Assembly: GCA_016235555.1 (NCBI GenBank)
Contig: JACRKC010000058.1
Coordinates: forward strand, 1 to 64,000
Source of the DNA: Verrucomicrobiota bacterium
GTDB lineage: Bacteria > Verrucomicrobiota > Verrucomicrobiia > Opitutales > Opitutaceae
Direction: 5' to 3'
DNA: 64,000 nt
A program made the translations under genes and the position numbers. Shown piece by piece: positions 1 through 9,202 of this stretch. How positions within the stretch are numbered: the stretch's first letter is position 1; every line of letters begins with the position of its first letter. The notes beneath the pieces are model-generated. The model was given only the letters and a program-made list of their open reading frames with translations, was not told where the DNA came from and did not search any database.

Positions 1-139
1 GCCCGCGTCCCGCGGGCCGTCCTCGGCGTCTCGCCGAGGATTTCGGAGGTGTCGGCGAGACGCCGGCACCAGCACCCGAGACGGGTGCGCTCCCCGAACC
101 ACCGAACTCTTTGTCACCCTATTTCGCGAGGCTCAGTAA
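1..139 (-). repeat. Large multi-hairpin palindromic element, truncated by window edge
   Basis: Inverted copy (about 90% identical by eye) of the element at 62251-62437. It contains consecutive hairpins, including stems around GTCCTCGGCG/CGCCGAGGA and CACCCGAGACGGGTG, and ends near 139 in a CTCGCGAAATAG-type terminus read on the minus strand. The other terminus lies outside the window. Confidence 0.85.
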
Positions 140-241
140 ATGACACTTTCAGGCCGGGCGCGGCGGCGAGCGTCTGGCTTGATTCCCGCATTGCGCTCGG
201 CGCCATCCGCGCGATCCTCGCGGCACCTCACCCCGAGCCCC

Positions 242-1822
242 ATGAAATCGCGCGTCCTTCCCGTCGTCCTGCTCCTGTCCGCCCTCTTCGTCGCCCTCCG
301 CGCCGCCGAGCCGAAACCACCCGAGGGCTTCCGCGCCCTCTTCAACGGCCGCGACCTCACCGGCTGGCACGGCCTCAACCCGCACGACGTCGCCAAGCTC
401 ACCGGCGAGAAGCGCGACGCGAAGCTCGCCTCGATGCGCGCGGATTTATCCAATCACTGGCGCGTCGAAAACGGCGAACTCGTCAACGCCGGCACCGGCC
501 CCTACGCGACCACCGACGAGGAGTTCGGCGACTACGAGCTGCTCATCGAATACAAGACCGTCGCGAAAGCCGACAGCGGCATCTACCTCCGCGGCCAGCC
601 GCAGGTGCAGATCTGGGACAAGAACCAGGTCTTCGATCCCAAGCGCCCCGATCGCCGCCCGCACCTCGGCTCCGGCGGCCTCTTCAACAACACGCCGAAA
701 ACGCTCGGCCGCGACCCCATCATGGTCGTCGATAAACCGTTCGGCCAGTGGAACACCCTGCGCATCCGCCAGATTGGCGCGCGCGTGTGGGTCACGTTCA
801 ACACGCGCCTCGTCGTCGAGGGCGCGCCGATGGAAAACTACTTCGACAAGGGCAAGCCGTTCCCCGCGCGCGGGCCGTTCATGCTCCAGACGCACGGCGG
901 CGAAATCCGCTGGCGCGCCATCTACGTGCGCGACATCCCGGCCGACGAAGCGAAACGCGAACTCGCCACGCCGCCGCTGCCCAACCCCACGCACTACGAC
1001 GTCGCCTACGGCCCGCACCCGAAACAGCTCATCCATTTCTGGAAAGCCGACTCCGCCGCGCCCGCGCCGCTCCTGCTGTTCATCCACGGCGGCGGCTGGC
1101 AAAACGGCGGCCGCCTCAGCGGCCTCGGCGCTATGCTCCCGGAAATGTTGAAGCGCGGCATCTCCGTCGCGTCGGTCGAGTATCGCTTCATCGCCGAAGC
1201 CACCGCCGACAACGTCTCGCCGCCCGTGAAAGGCCCGCTCCATGACGCCGCGCGCGCGCTCCAGTTCATCCGCAGCAAGGCCGCCGAGTGGAACCTCGAC
1301 AAGAGCCGCATCGCCGCCAGCGGTGGCTCCGCCGGCGCGTGCACCTCGCTCTGGCTCGCGTTTCACCCCGATCTCGCCGATCCCGCCAGCGCCGATCCCG
1401 TCGCGCGCGAGTCCACGCGACTGCTCTGCGCCGCCGTCAACGGCGCTCAGACCACGCTCGATCCGCAGCAGATGAAGGACTGGACACCTAACAGCACCTA
1501 CGGCGGCCACGCGTTCGCCCTCGGCAAGTTCGACAATTTCCTCGCCCAGCGCGGCACCATCCTCCCGTGGATCGCCGAGTATTCGCCCTACGCGCTCGTC
1601 ACGCGCGACGACCCGCCCGTGTATCTCTTCTACACAGTCGCGCCCGCGCTCGGCCAGCCGGCCAAGGACCCGACGCACACCTCGAACTTCGGCGTGAAAC
1701 TCCAGGAGCATTGCCGCGCCAACGGCGTCACGTGCGATCTCGTCTACCCCGGCGCGCCGGATGTGAAGCACGCCACGACGCAGGATTACCTGATCGCGAA
1801 ACTCACCGCGCCGAAGCGCTGA
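242..1822 (+). CDS. Exported DUF1080 - alpha/beta hydrolase fusion (probable carbohydrate esterase)
   Basis: A 526-aa protein starting at the ATG before a clear signal peptide (MKSRVLPVVLLLSALFVALRA); the frame stays open further upstream but that part is repeat sequence. Residues about 24-235 are a DUF1080 (3-keto-disaccharide hydrolase/LamG-like) domain, with FRALFNGRDLTGWHG and DSGIYLRGQPQVQIWD. Residues about 245-526 are an alpha/beta hydrolase of the BD-FAE/acetyl-esterase type: oxyanion motif HGGGW, nucleophile elbow GGSAG and a C-terminal DVKHATT that can supply the catalytic His. The same two domains occur as separate neighbouring genes at 24754 and 25424, so the fusion suggests they act on one substrate. 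Likely periplasmic or outer-surface glycan deacylation or trimming; the substrate is not readable. Confidence 0.85.
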   Translation: MKSRVLPVVLLLSALFVALRAAEPKPPEGFRALFNGRDLTGWHGLNPHDVAKLTGEKRDAKLASMRADLSNHWRVENGELVNAGTGPYATTDEEFGDYELLIEYKTVAKADSGIYLRGQPQVQIWDKNQVFDPKRPDRRPHLGSGGLFNNTPKTLGRDPIMVVDKPFGQWNTLRIRQIGARVWVTFNTRLVVEGAPMENYFDKGKPFPARGPFMLQTHGGEIRWRAIYVRDIPADEAKRELATPPLPNPTHYDVAYGPHPKQLIHFWKADSAAPAPLLLFIHGGGWQNGGRLSGLGAMLPEMLKRGISVASVEYRFIAEATADNVSPPVKGPLHDAARALQFIRSKAAEWNLDKSRIAASGGSAGACTSLWLAFHPDLADPASADPVARESTRLLCAAVNGAQTTLDPQQMKDWTPNSTYGGHAFALGKFDNFLAQRGTILPWIAEYSPYALVTRDDPPVYLFYTVAPALGQPAKDPTHTSNFGVKLQEHCRANGVTCDLVYPGAPDVKHATTQDYLIAKLTAPKR

Positions 1823-1844
1823 GTCAGGAGCGATTCTCTTCCGT

Positions 1845-1870
1845 GTAGCGGCCGACGTGAGGAGGCCGGC
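1845..1870 (+). repeat. Single REP-like unit with GTAG foot
   Basis: GTAG followed by a GC-rich hairpin (GGCCGACGTGAGGAGGCC core). An exact 26-bp inverted copy lies at 19033-19058. The rest of the 242-bp gap before the next gene shows nothing recognisable. Confidence 0.75.
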
Positions 1871-2064
1871 TTTGACGGCGTCAGCCCTTCCCGCCTCGTT
1901 ACCTCGACGGCTACGACATCTCGCAAATCTTCCCTGCAAAGCATCGGCTGCGAGGCTCTTCTTGTCGGAAGGGGAGTCCGGGTCGTTGGATGACCCGCCC
2001 CCGCCTTTCTCCTCGTCAGCGCCGGTCGCGGTCATAAATCTCGACCCCGCTTCTCCACTTCGCC

Positions 2065-5000
2065 GTGTCCGTCCCGGTTCCCCAGTCGCCCGCCCGCGGC
2101 GCCGTTTTTCTCTCGTATGCCTCGCAGGATGCCGAGGCCGCGCGGCGCATTTGCGACGCCCTTCGCGCCGCCAGCGTGGAAGTGTGGTTCGACCAGAACG
2201 AACTCGTCGGCGGCGACGCCTGGGACGCGAAGATCCGCAAGCAGATCGCCGAGTGTGCGCTCTTCGTCCCGATCATCTCCGCCAGCACGCAAGCGCGGCT
2301 CGAAGGCTATTTCCGGATCGAGTGGAAACTCGCCGCCCGCCGCACGCACGCAATGGCGACCGCCAAGGCCTTCCTGCTCCCCATCGTGATCGACGCCACC
2401 CGCGACGCCGAGGCCCACGTGCCGGACGAATTCCGCGACGTGCAATGGACCCGCCTGCCCGGCGCCGACGCCCCGGAAAAATTCTGCGCCCGCGTGCAAA
2501 CGCTGCTCGGCGGCGAAGGTAGGGACGCCTCTCCGAGGCGTCCGTCGTCCGATACGAACGCAAGCCGCGGACGTCTCGGAGAGACGTCCCTACCGCCGAA
2601 TCCCGCCCGCCGCACCCCAGTGATTTGGCTCGCTGCCGCGTTGCTGGTTTTCGGCACCGTGGGCGCCAGTCTGTGGCTGAGGCGTCCCGCCTCAGTTCAG
2701 TCCTTAACTCTGAAGCAGGGGACCACAACCACGACCGGGACTTCCGCCGCGCCGCAAACCGAGGCGCAGAAACTCGTCGCACAGGCCCGCGCGCTGTTCG
2801 AGGACGGAGACACCGCCAACCGCGAGAATTTCGTGCTCGCCGAGGAATTGCTGAAACGCGCGCATAATGTCGATCCCGCCGACGGCGAAGTCTGGGCAGC
2901 GCACGCGCAGCTCTCATCGGATTTGGTCACCTACGGATTCGATCGTTCGACTCCGCGAATGGAGGCGCTGAAGATGCAGGCGGAGCGAGCCATCAAGCTC
3001 GCACCGGCCTCGGTCGAGGCCCAGGTGGGCTACGCCGGATATCTTCGGCAATCGGGCCGGCAAGGGGCGACCGCACCAGTCGAGGAGGCGGTGACCCAAC
3101 TCCAAAAGATTCTCGCGCAGGCGCCCCAGCATCGGCGTGCCCTCCGGCTGCTTGGCATGAGCCTCGCTCGGCTACAAAGGTCGGATGATGCCTGCGCGGC
3201 CTTGGATCGCGCCAACGCTGTGCCGGGCGGCGATTCCGAGGCGCTCGTGATCAAGGCCGCGATCCATTTTACCCTGACCGGACGCTACTCCGAGGCCGAG
3301 GAGGCGGTGGCACGATCGCTGGCGATCCGCGTTAACGGCCGGGCGCAGTCGGTCGATGCGCTGCTCAAGCTCACCTGGCACGGCGACCTCGACGGCGCGG
3401 CCCAGGCGGTGGCACGCTGGCCGGCGTGGTTGTTGCTGGAAGATCGAGGGGCTGCGATCGCGGCCGAGGTGGCTCTCTGGCGAGGCGACTGGGAACGGGC
3501 GCTCACCGTGCTCCGCTCGGTGCCTCGCGACTATCTCAACGACCACTATTTCAGCGGGCCAAAGGCGGCACTCATGGCCATCGCACGCGAGATCGCCCAC
3601 CAGCCTGAACCGGCACGGCGCGAGTGGGAAAACGTAAAGGCGGTGACGACCCGCCTGGCCGCCGCCGATCCCTCGGCATCGGAGTTCGTGCTCTGGAAGG
3701 CCTGCGCACTCGCGAAGCTCGGCGAGACCGAAGAGGCACGGCGCCTCTACCGGGACTTGGAACAGACCCGCGACCTCCGATCGATGTTTTGGTCCTGCGC
3801 TTCTCCTGCCGTATTGCTGGCGACGACGCTCGGCATCCCGGGACCGATCGCCACCAAGGCGGGGCTGGACTGGCGCGGCACCAAGCTGTCGGCCGTGGGC
3901 GATGCGCCGCGGGCCGCGCTGCAACTGAACCCCGTGTTCGAGCCAGTCCGCACCACACCGGAGTTCCAGCGATTGATCGCAAGTGCGCCGGCACCGGTGG
4001 CGAAGCCGACCGCCACCATTACGCCGGCCCCGAATGCGGCCGAAAAATCCATCGCCGTCCTCCCCTTCGCCAACGTCGGCGGCGACAAGGATAACGAGGC
4101 GTTTGCCGACGGCATCACCGACGAGTTGATCAGCGTGCTCGGGCGCGTGCCGGGGCTCACGGTGAAGGCGCGCACGTCGTCGTTCTTCTTCAAGGGCAGC
4201 AGCACGCCCGCGCGCGAAAAGGGCCAGAAGCTCGGCGCCGCGTATCTCGTCGACGGCAGCGTGCGGCGCATCGGCGACAAGGTGCGCATCACGGCGCAGC
4301 TCATCCGCGCCGCGACGGAGGAGAACGAGTGGACCCTCGACCCGATCACGGACGACACCAAGGATGTGTTCGCCGTGCAGGAGAAACTCGCCGGCCTGAT
4401 CGCGCAGGCGCTGTCGCTGAAACTCGGCGCGGGCTCCGCCGCCTCGAAAGCGCCGGTGAATCCCGAGGCCTTCGATCTCTATGTGCAGGCGCGGCAGGCG
4501 TGGAACCTTCGCACGCTGGCCGCCTACGACCGCGCCGAGGAGCTGCTGAACCGCGCGCTTGCGTTGGAGCCGAAATTCGCCCGGGCCCATGCCGCCCTTG
4601 CGGATGTCTGGTTGATGCGGTCCAACGAGGCAGGCATGATCGGTCGCTTCGGCCAGCGCAACTCACCCGAGATTCCGCGCCTCCGCGCCCAAGTGGACCG
4701 TGCGCTCGCGCTCGACCCCAATCTCGCCGAGGCGCACGCCGCGCTGGGAAATCTGTTCCTAAATGGCGCTCAAATTGAGGAGGCGGCCCGTGCGTTGCGC
4801 CACGCCATCACGCTCAATCCCAACTATGCCACCGCCCACCAGTGGCTGGGCCGAGTGCTACAGAGTGACGGTCGGTTCGAAGAAGCGCGGGACTCGCTGG
4901 CGCGCGCCGCCGCGCTCGACCCGTTTGCTCCGCGGATCCTGGACAATTACGCCAGCATCCTGGACCAAGAGGGCCGAGCGGCCGAGGCGCTCCCGATCAT

Positions 5001-5454
5001 CGAACGGGCGCTCACGCTCCAGCCCGATTCCGAGCAGGCGACGCTGTTCAAGGCGTTGATCCTGTCTTCGCTCGGCCGACACGAAGAGGCAGTAGCACTG
5101 ATCAAGCGCGAGCCTTATCGGGGTACCGGGCATGCTTCCGAGGCGGTGCGGGTGTTGTTTCGGGCCGGACGCAACAGGGAGGCGGAGCAGATGCTGGCGG
5201 CCAATCCCGGCGGAGAAAATTTCCGGGGCTTGGCGGCCCTGGGCCGGCCGGCGGACGCGCTGGCGGCGATGGACCCGGCAACGATTCGCATTGGGACTTT
5301 CTCCCTTATGTTCATCGACCCGGCTTTCGATCCGGTTCGCCAGGATCCGCGCTACGTGGCGCTCATCACGGAGCTCGGCCTGACCGAAGCCCACGCCCGC
5401 GCACAGGCGTGGCGCGCGGCGCACCCGGCGGAAAAGCCGGCACCCAAGAAATAG
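2065..5454 (+). CDS. TIR - TM - TPR - TolB/FlgO-like - TPR protein (paralog 1)
   Basis: A 1129-aa protein with a GTG start; no in-frame ATG precedes the TIR domain. Residues about 11-130 are a TIR_2 domain (AVFLSYASQDA, WFDQNELVGGDAW). In FRIEWKLA, Glu86 falls where NAD-cleaving TIR domains carry their catalytic Glu. Residues 152-177 are encoded by a palindromic repeat (2518-2594). One hydrophobic helix follows at about 186-205 (VIWLAAALLVFGTVGASLWL). A TPR-like region of about 400 residues comes next and is absent from the two paralogs. A TolB/FlgO-like domain starts at about 660 (KSIAVLPFANVGGDKDN), and TPR repeats run to the end. The C-terminal tail LGLTEAHARAQAWR is shared with paralog 2. 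TIR should be cytoplasmic and the TolB/TPR part periplasmic, or the reverse; topology is not settled. It lies upstream of a TonB receptor. The role is probably sensing or signalling, but this is inference. Confidence 0.85.
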   Translation: MSVPVPQSPARGAVFLSYASQDAEAARRICDALRAASVEVWFDQNELVGGDAWDAKIRKQIAECALFVPIISASTQARLEGYFRIEWKLAARRTHAMATAKAFLLPIVIDATRDAEAHVPDEFRDVQWTRLPGADAPEKFCARVQTLLGGEGRDASPRRPSSDTNASRGRLGETSLPPNPARRTPVIWLAAALLVFGTVGASLWLRRPASVQSLTLKQGTTTTTGTSAAPQTEAQKLVAQARALFEDGDTANRENFVLAEELLKRAHNVDPADGEVWAAHAQLSSDLVTYGFDRSTPRMEALKMQAERAIKLAPASVEAQVGYAGYLRQSGRQGATAPVEEAVTQLQKILAQAPQHRRALRLLGMSLARLQRSDDACAALDRANAVPGGDSEALVIKAAIHFTLTGRYSEAEEAVARSLAIRVNGRAQSVDALLKLTWHGDLDGAAQAVARWPAWLLLEDRGAAIAAEVALWRGDWERALTVLRSVPRDYLNDHYFSGPKAALMAIAREIAHQPEPARREWENVKAVTTRLAAADPSASEFVLWKACALAKLGETEEARRLYRDLEQTRDLRSMFWSCASPAVLLATTLGIPGPIATKAGLDWRGTKLSAVGDAPRAALQLNPVFEPVRTTPEFQRLIASAPAPVAKPTATITPAPNAAEKSIAVLPFANVGGDKDNEAFADGITDELISVLGRVPGLTVKARTSSFFFKGSSTPAREKGQKLGAAYLVDGSVRRIGDKVRITAQLIRAATEENEWTLDPITDDTKDVFAVQEKLAGLIAQALSLKLGAGSAASKAPVNPEAFDLYVQARQAWNLRTLAAYDRAEELLNRALALEPKFARAHAALADVWLMRSNEAGMIGRFGQRNSPEIPRLRAQVDRALALDPNLAEAHAALGNLFLNGAQIEEAARALRHAITLNPNYATAHQWLGRVLQSDGRFEEARDSLARAAALDPFAPRILDNYASILDQEGRAAEALPIIERALTLQPDSEQATLFKALILSSLGRHEEAVALIKREPYRGTGHASEAVRVLFRAGRNREAEQMLAANPGGENFRGLAALGRPADALAAMDPATIRIGTFSLMFIDPAFDPVRQDPRYVALITELGLTEAHARAQAWRAAHPAEKPAPKK
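2518..2594 (+). repeat. In-frame BIME-like palindrome in the TIR-TM linker
   Basis: GTAG (2519-2522), hairpin GGACGCCTCTCCGAGGCGTC, spacer, hairpin GGACGTCTCGGAGAGACGTC, then CTAC (2590-2593). It is 77 bp and translated without a stop. It is 75/77 identical to the copy at 9659-9735. Confidence 0.9.
2673..2738 (+). repeat. Partly decayed BIME just after the TM helix, in frame
   Basis: The left half is intact (GTGG foot, hairpin CTGAGGCGTCCCGCCTCAG). The right half is degenerate (CTGAAGCAGGGGACCACAAC). It corresponds to the intact element at 17215-17280 in paralog 3 and a decayed form near 9818-9887 in paralog 2. Confidence 0.65.
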
Positions 5455-5572
5455 CCCGACCAGACGGGCCGCGCTCATCCGCACGACCATTCGCGTCGGG
5501 GGGCGCCGCTCCGGCGATGCCGGATTGCCATGGCCCACCGGAGGGCCTTGGCTCGGTGCCGTTCCCCACCCC

Positions 5573-8500
5573 ATGAAGACCCTCTCACGCCTGCTGGCGT
5601 TGGCCGGCGGCGCTTTGTTCGCCGCGACCCTCGCCGCGCAGTCCACCCCACCCGCGAAGTCGCCGGACTCCGGGGCGGTCCAGCTCACCCCTTTCCTCGT
5701 GTCGACCGACGGCGACGAGGGCTACCGCGCCGCCAACACCCTCTCCGGCACGCGCATGAACGCCTCGCTCTTCCATACGCCCGCGGCGATCTCCGTGCTC
5801 ACGAGTGAATTTCTCTCCGACATCGGTGCGGAAAACGTCGCCGACATGCTTAAGTTCGCCACGAGCTCCGACAACGAGCGCACCGACTCCGGCGGCGGCC
5901 TCGCGCAGGCATGGGATGTGCGCGCCACCGTGCGCGGCTTCACCGAGTCCGTCATCACGCGCGACTACCTGCCCAACATGGTCCAGAGTCGCGGCATCCT
6001 CGCCAACGACCGCTTCAACGTCGATCGCGCCGACGTGAGCCGCGGGCCCAACTCCATCCTCTACGGCGCGAGCCGGCCCGGCGGCGCGTTCAACCTCAAT
6101 TCCAAGCGCGCCGTGCTCAACGGCCGCCAGAAGTCCGCCCAGTTCACCGTCGGCCGCTTCGCGAAAAAGCGCAGCGAGGTCGATTTCGCCTTCCCGCTCA
6201 TCAAGGACAAGCTCGCCCTCCGCACCAACGCCATGTGGGAGGACCGCCGCGGCTGGTTCGAGTTCGAGATGTTGCGCGCCAAGGGCGCCGCGGTCGCGAC
6301 GACGTGGCAGCCGTTCAAGCACACGCAGGTGCGCACCGGGGTGGAGCGCATGGTGCGCGCGCAGGTTTCGCCCGGAAATTTTCCGCAGGCCGACTTCGGC
6401 TATTCGCGCTGGGTGCTCAACGGCGCGCCCAAGGCACCCAACCCGCTCCAGCCCGCCACCAACCCCGCGCCCTCGCTCCTGCGCGTGATCAACACCCTGC
6501 AGGCCGTCTACGCTCCGCAGGTGCGCGCGCAGCCGTTCCGCCTTTCCACGACCGGGGCCGACATGCGTCCCGATCTCGCGGGCACGCAGGGTCCCGGATT
6601 TTTCGAGACGATCAGCGCCGCCGCCGCGCCGTCCGGCGGCACGATGGACGATCCGTTCTACGGGCAGGTCATTCCCGCCAACGCCTACCTCGCCGGTCCC
6701 GGGCGCAGCACCAACAACGACTACACGCTCGCCTCCGTGTTCATCGACCAGCGCGTCGGCCCCGTCAGCTTCGAGCTCGGCTACGCGCGCACGACCTACT
6801 TCCGCGGCTTCACCCAGCCCAACGTCAACGCCATCGGCGATGCCAACCCCGTGCTGCCCGGCGCCTACTTCGCCGACGGCGACTCGGTCATCGCCGCCGG
6901 CCGGCTGCCCGGCACGCTGCTGCCCGACATCGCGCGCGCCAATCCCTTCGTCGGCCGGCCCTACGTGCAATCGCAGGCGATCCGCCAGCTCTTCGACCAA
7001 CGCACCGAGACGTGGCGCGCCACCGTCGGCTACGAACTCAACCTCGCCCGCCGCCGCGCGTGGCTCGGCCGCCACAGCCTCGCCGCCTCGTGGCAGAAGG
7101 AGCGCAGCTACTTCGGCAACGGCAACATCGCGGAGTTCAACCTCGCCCCCGGCAACACGCAGCCCATCGACTCCGCGACCAACACCATTCTCCGCCGCAC
7201 GTATCTGGATTTTTCCACGCCCGGCGGCGCGCGCGGCGCCCTCGACGCGTGGGCCAACCCGATCCCGGAGTCGCCCGGCATGAAGGCCGGCTTCGTCTAC
7301 AACGGCCTCTACCCGTGGGTCGCGCAGCGCAACACCAGCGGCATGCTCGCGCTCCAGAGCGGCTGGGCCGGCGACCGCATCGTGTTCACCGGCGGCTACC
7401 GCCGCGATCGCGCCGAGGTCATGGACGCCGACGCCGGCGGCATCCGCCTGCCGAATTCCACCAACGCCTGGCTCCTGCGCCCCTACCGTTTCGAAAACGC
7501 CACGCGCACCACCAACCTCGGCACGACCAAGACGCTCGGCACCGTCGTCACCGCGTTGCCGTGGCTCGGCCTGTCCTACAACCGCTCGCAGAGCGTGTTT
7601 CCGCAGGGTGCGTTCAAGGACATCTTCGCCCGCGTGCTCCCGCCCATCGAGGGCGACGGCCAGGATTACGGCGTGCGCCTCATGCTGCTCGGCGGCCGCC
7701 TCTCGGCCAACTTCAACCTCTACCGCGCCGAGGGCGTAAACCAGTTCCAGCCCTCGCTCAACGCGCCCAAGAACAACATCTCCACCGCCGCCAACGCCGC
7801 GCTCACCACGCTCCGCGCGCGCGGCCAGGCGCTCCCCGCCTCCGTCGCCGCCGCCGGTATCACACTGCTCAACACCGAGTCGCAGGCGCGCGACGCCTCC
7901 GACCTCGAGGGCCGCGGCACGGAGTTCGAAATCACCGGCCGCCTCGCGCCGGGTTGGAGCCTCTCGCTCAACGTCGCCCGCAACCAGCTCAAGCAGGCCA
8001 ACATCCTTTCCGACTCGATGGCCTTCCTCCGCAGTGTGAAAGCCGACTGGGAACGCAGCGCCACGCGCCTCGACGACACACCCGCCGTGGTCGCGACGTT
8101 CGTGCGCACGCGCGACGGCACGCCGCAACGCGACTTCGTCACCAACCCCGCGACCTTCGCCGACGTCTACGCCTACGGTCTCTCCGTCGCCGATCCATTT
8201 CTGCGCGGCACGGGCAAGGCGCCCTTCGCCCACGTGGAGAAAACGTTCAACGCGTTCACGAGCTACCGGTTCGCCGCCGATGCCCCGCGCTTCGCCCGCG
8301 GCGTGCGCGCCGGCCTCGGCGCCAACTACCGCGGCCCCGCCGTCATCGGCTACGACGCCGCCAACCACGACGCCGTCATCCCCGGCCGCAGCGCGATCAC
8401 CTGGAACGGCATGCTCGGCCAACGCTTCGCCCTGCGCCGCGGCCAGTCGTTCGACCTCCAGCTCAACGTCGAGAACATCTTCGGCCAGGAGGCCCGCCTC

Positions 8501-8593
8501 CCGTATTCCGCCACCGCCCCCGGCGTCATCGTGCGCTTTTTGCTCCCGCACGTGCGCCACTCGTGGACGATGCGGGCGACGTATGGATTTTGA
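5573..8593 (+). CDS. TonB-dependent outer-membrane receptor
   Basis: 1006 aa. The ATG chosen precedes a signal peptide ending near LAAQS (about residue 23). VQLTPFLVS near residue 40 is the usual start of the mature TonB-box/plug region in this clade, followed by a plug domain (about 50-190: NVADMLKFAT, DRFNVDRADVSRGPNSILYG) and a long beta-barrel ending in an aromatic-terminal strand (MRATYGF), as expected for BAM recognition. It imports a large ligand across the outer membrane using TonB/ExbBD, which are not in this window. There is no SusD homologue beside it. It is 118 bp downstream of TIR paralog 1. Ligand unknown; the sulfatase context suggests oligosaccharides. Confidence 0.92.
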   Translation: MKTLSRLLALAGGALFAATLAAQSTPPAKSPDSGAVQLTPFLVSTDGDEGYRAANTLSGTRMNASLFHTPAAISVLTSEFLSDIGAENVADMLKFATSSDNERTDSGGGLAQAWDVRATVRGFTESVITRDYLPNMVQSRGILANDRFNVDRADVSRGPNSILYGASRPGGAFNLNSKRAVLNGRQKSAQFTVGRFAKKRSEVDFAFPLIKDKLALRTNAMWEDRRGWFEFEMLRAKGAAVATTWQPFKHTQVRTGVERMVRAQVSPGNFPQADFGYSRWVLNGAPKAPNPLQPATNPAPSLLRVINTLQAVYAPQVRAQPFRLSTTGADMRPDLAGTQGPGFFETISAAAAPSGGTMDDPFYGQVIPANAYLAGPGRSTNNDYTLASVFIDQRVGPVSFELGYARTTYFRGFTQPNVNAIGDANPVLPGAYFADGDSVIAAGRLPGTLLPDIARANPFVGRPYVQSQAIRQLFDQRTETWRATVGYELNLARRRAWLGRHSLAASWQKERSYFGNGNIAEFNLAPGNTQPIDSATNTILRRTYLDFSTPGGARGALDAWANPIPESPGMKAGFVYNGLYPWVAQRNTSGMLALQSGWAGDRIVFTGGYRRDRAEVMDADAGGIRLPNSTNAWLLRPYRFENATRTTNLGTTKTLGTVVTALPWLGLSYNRSQSVFPQGAFKDIFARVLPPIEGDGQDYGVRLMLLGGRLSANFNLYRAEGVNQFQPSLNAPKNNISTAANAALTTLRARGQALPASVAAAGITLLNTESQARDASDLEGRGTEFEITGRLAPGWSLSLNVARNQLKQANILSDSMAFLRSVKADWERSATRLDDTPAVVATFVRTRDGTPQRDFVTNPATFADVYAYGLSVADPFLRGTGKAPFAHVEKTFNAFTSYRFAADAPRFARGVRAGLGANYRGPAVIGYDAANHDAVIPGRSAITWNGMLGQRFALRRGQSFDLQLNVENIFGQEARLPYSATAPGVIVRFLLPHVRHSWTMRATYGF

Positions 8594-8665
8594 AAGGGCG
8601 CGGGCCATCCAGCCCGCATTTCTCCTACCGCGGCAGCCGCAACCAAAAGTGAAGGAGTCAGAATC

Positions 8666-8742
8666 ACCGCGGATTACGCGGATCGCGCGGATCAAGGCAG
8701 AGACTGCGCGGAATCATCGGCGCCATCGGCGTAATCCGCGGT
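8666..8742 (+). repeat. Inverted repeat of the 'CCGCGGATTACGCGG' type
   Basis: 14-bp arms in inverted orientation around a loop with further partial matches (CGGATCGCGCGGAT, ATCGGCGCCATCGG). Related arrangements occur at 15598-15673 and 50290-50370. Confidence 0.7.
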
Positions 8743-9011
8743 CAAAAAATTCCAGGCTCTGGAAATCGTCGCAGCAGGCGACGATACGAACCGATGGTAA
8801 TGCACGTTTTCTCGGTTCGGTTTCAGCCGCAGAGTGCACAGAACTCAGACACAAAGAGCACGGAGCAAGACAGCGCGTTTGGCTCTGTGGGCTCTGTGTC
8901 AGCGCTCCGTCTCCTCGGTGGCTCATGTTTGGTCGATTCGCCGTGAACTTTCCGGGATAGTGCGCCCTTCTTTGTCGAGCGCGCCATGCCGGAAGCCGGG
9001 AACGGGCGGAT

Positions 9012-9094
9012 CTCAGTTTCCTGCAGTCCGGAGAGAGCGACGGAGCGGCGGTTTTCAACCGCCGAGCTTGGGCGCTTGGAAAAGCGCCCCTCCG
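9012..9094 (+). repeat. 83-bp two-hairpin repeat, copy 1
   Basis: Contains hairpins GGCGGTTTTCAACCGCC and GGGCGCTTGGAAAAGCGCCC. A close copy lies at 55690-55773, next to the ECF sigma gene. It ends about 108 bp before the start of TIR paralog 2. Confidence 0.85.
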
Positions 9095-9202
9095 CCGGGC
9101 AAGAAAGTGCGCCCCACCCGACGCGCCCGCCCCGCAACTTGAGCGTTGAGCGTTCGGCGTTCGGCGTTGAACGTTCTGTCTCCCTCCACTGCTTCCCACC
9201 GC

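Larger units (their letters stand above)
8594..9202. other. Intergenic repeat-bearing region without a gene
   Basis: About 600 bp between the TonB receptor and TIR paralog 2. It holds an inverted repeat at 8666-8742 (arms ACCGCGGATTACGC / GCGTAATCCGCGGT) and an 83-bp repeat at 9012-9094. Frames here are short, and I see no coding signal or RNA gene. Confidence 0.7.

Noticed and set aside
5585-8695. Antisense open frame of over 1000 codons opposite the TonB receptor
   Set aside because: GC-rich codon bias creates long antisense frames; its composition (Ala/Gly/Arg/Glu/Val-rich) lacks domains, whereas the plus strand encodes a complete TonB receptor. The same applies to 446-2035, 3172-4590, 12484-13605 and 43528-45264 on the minus strand.
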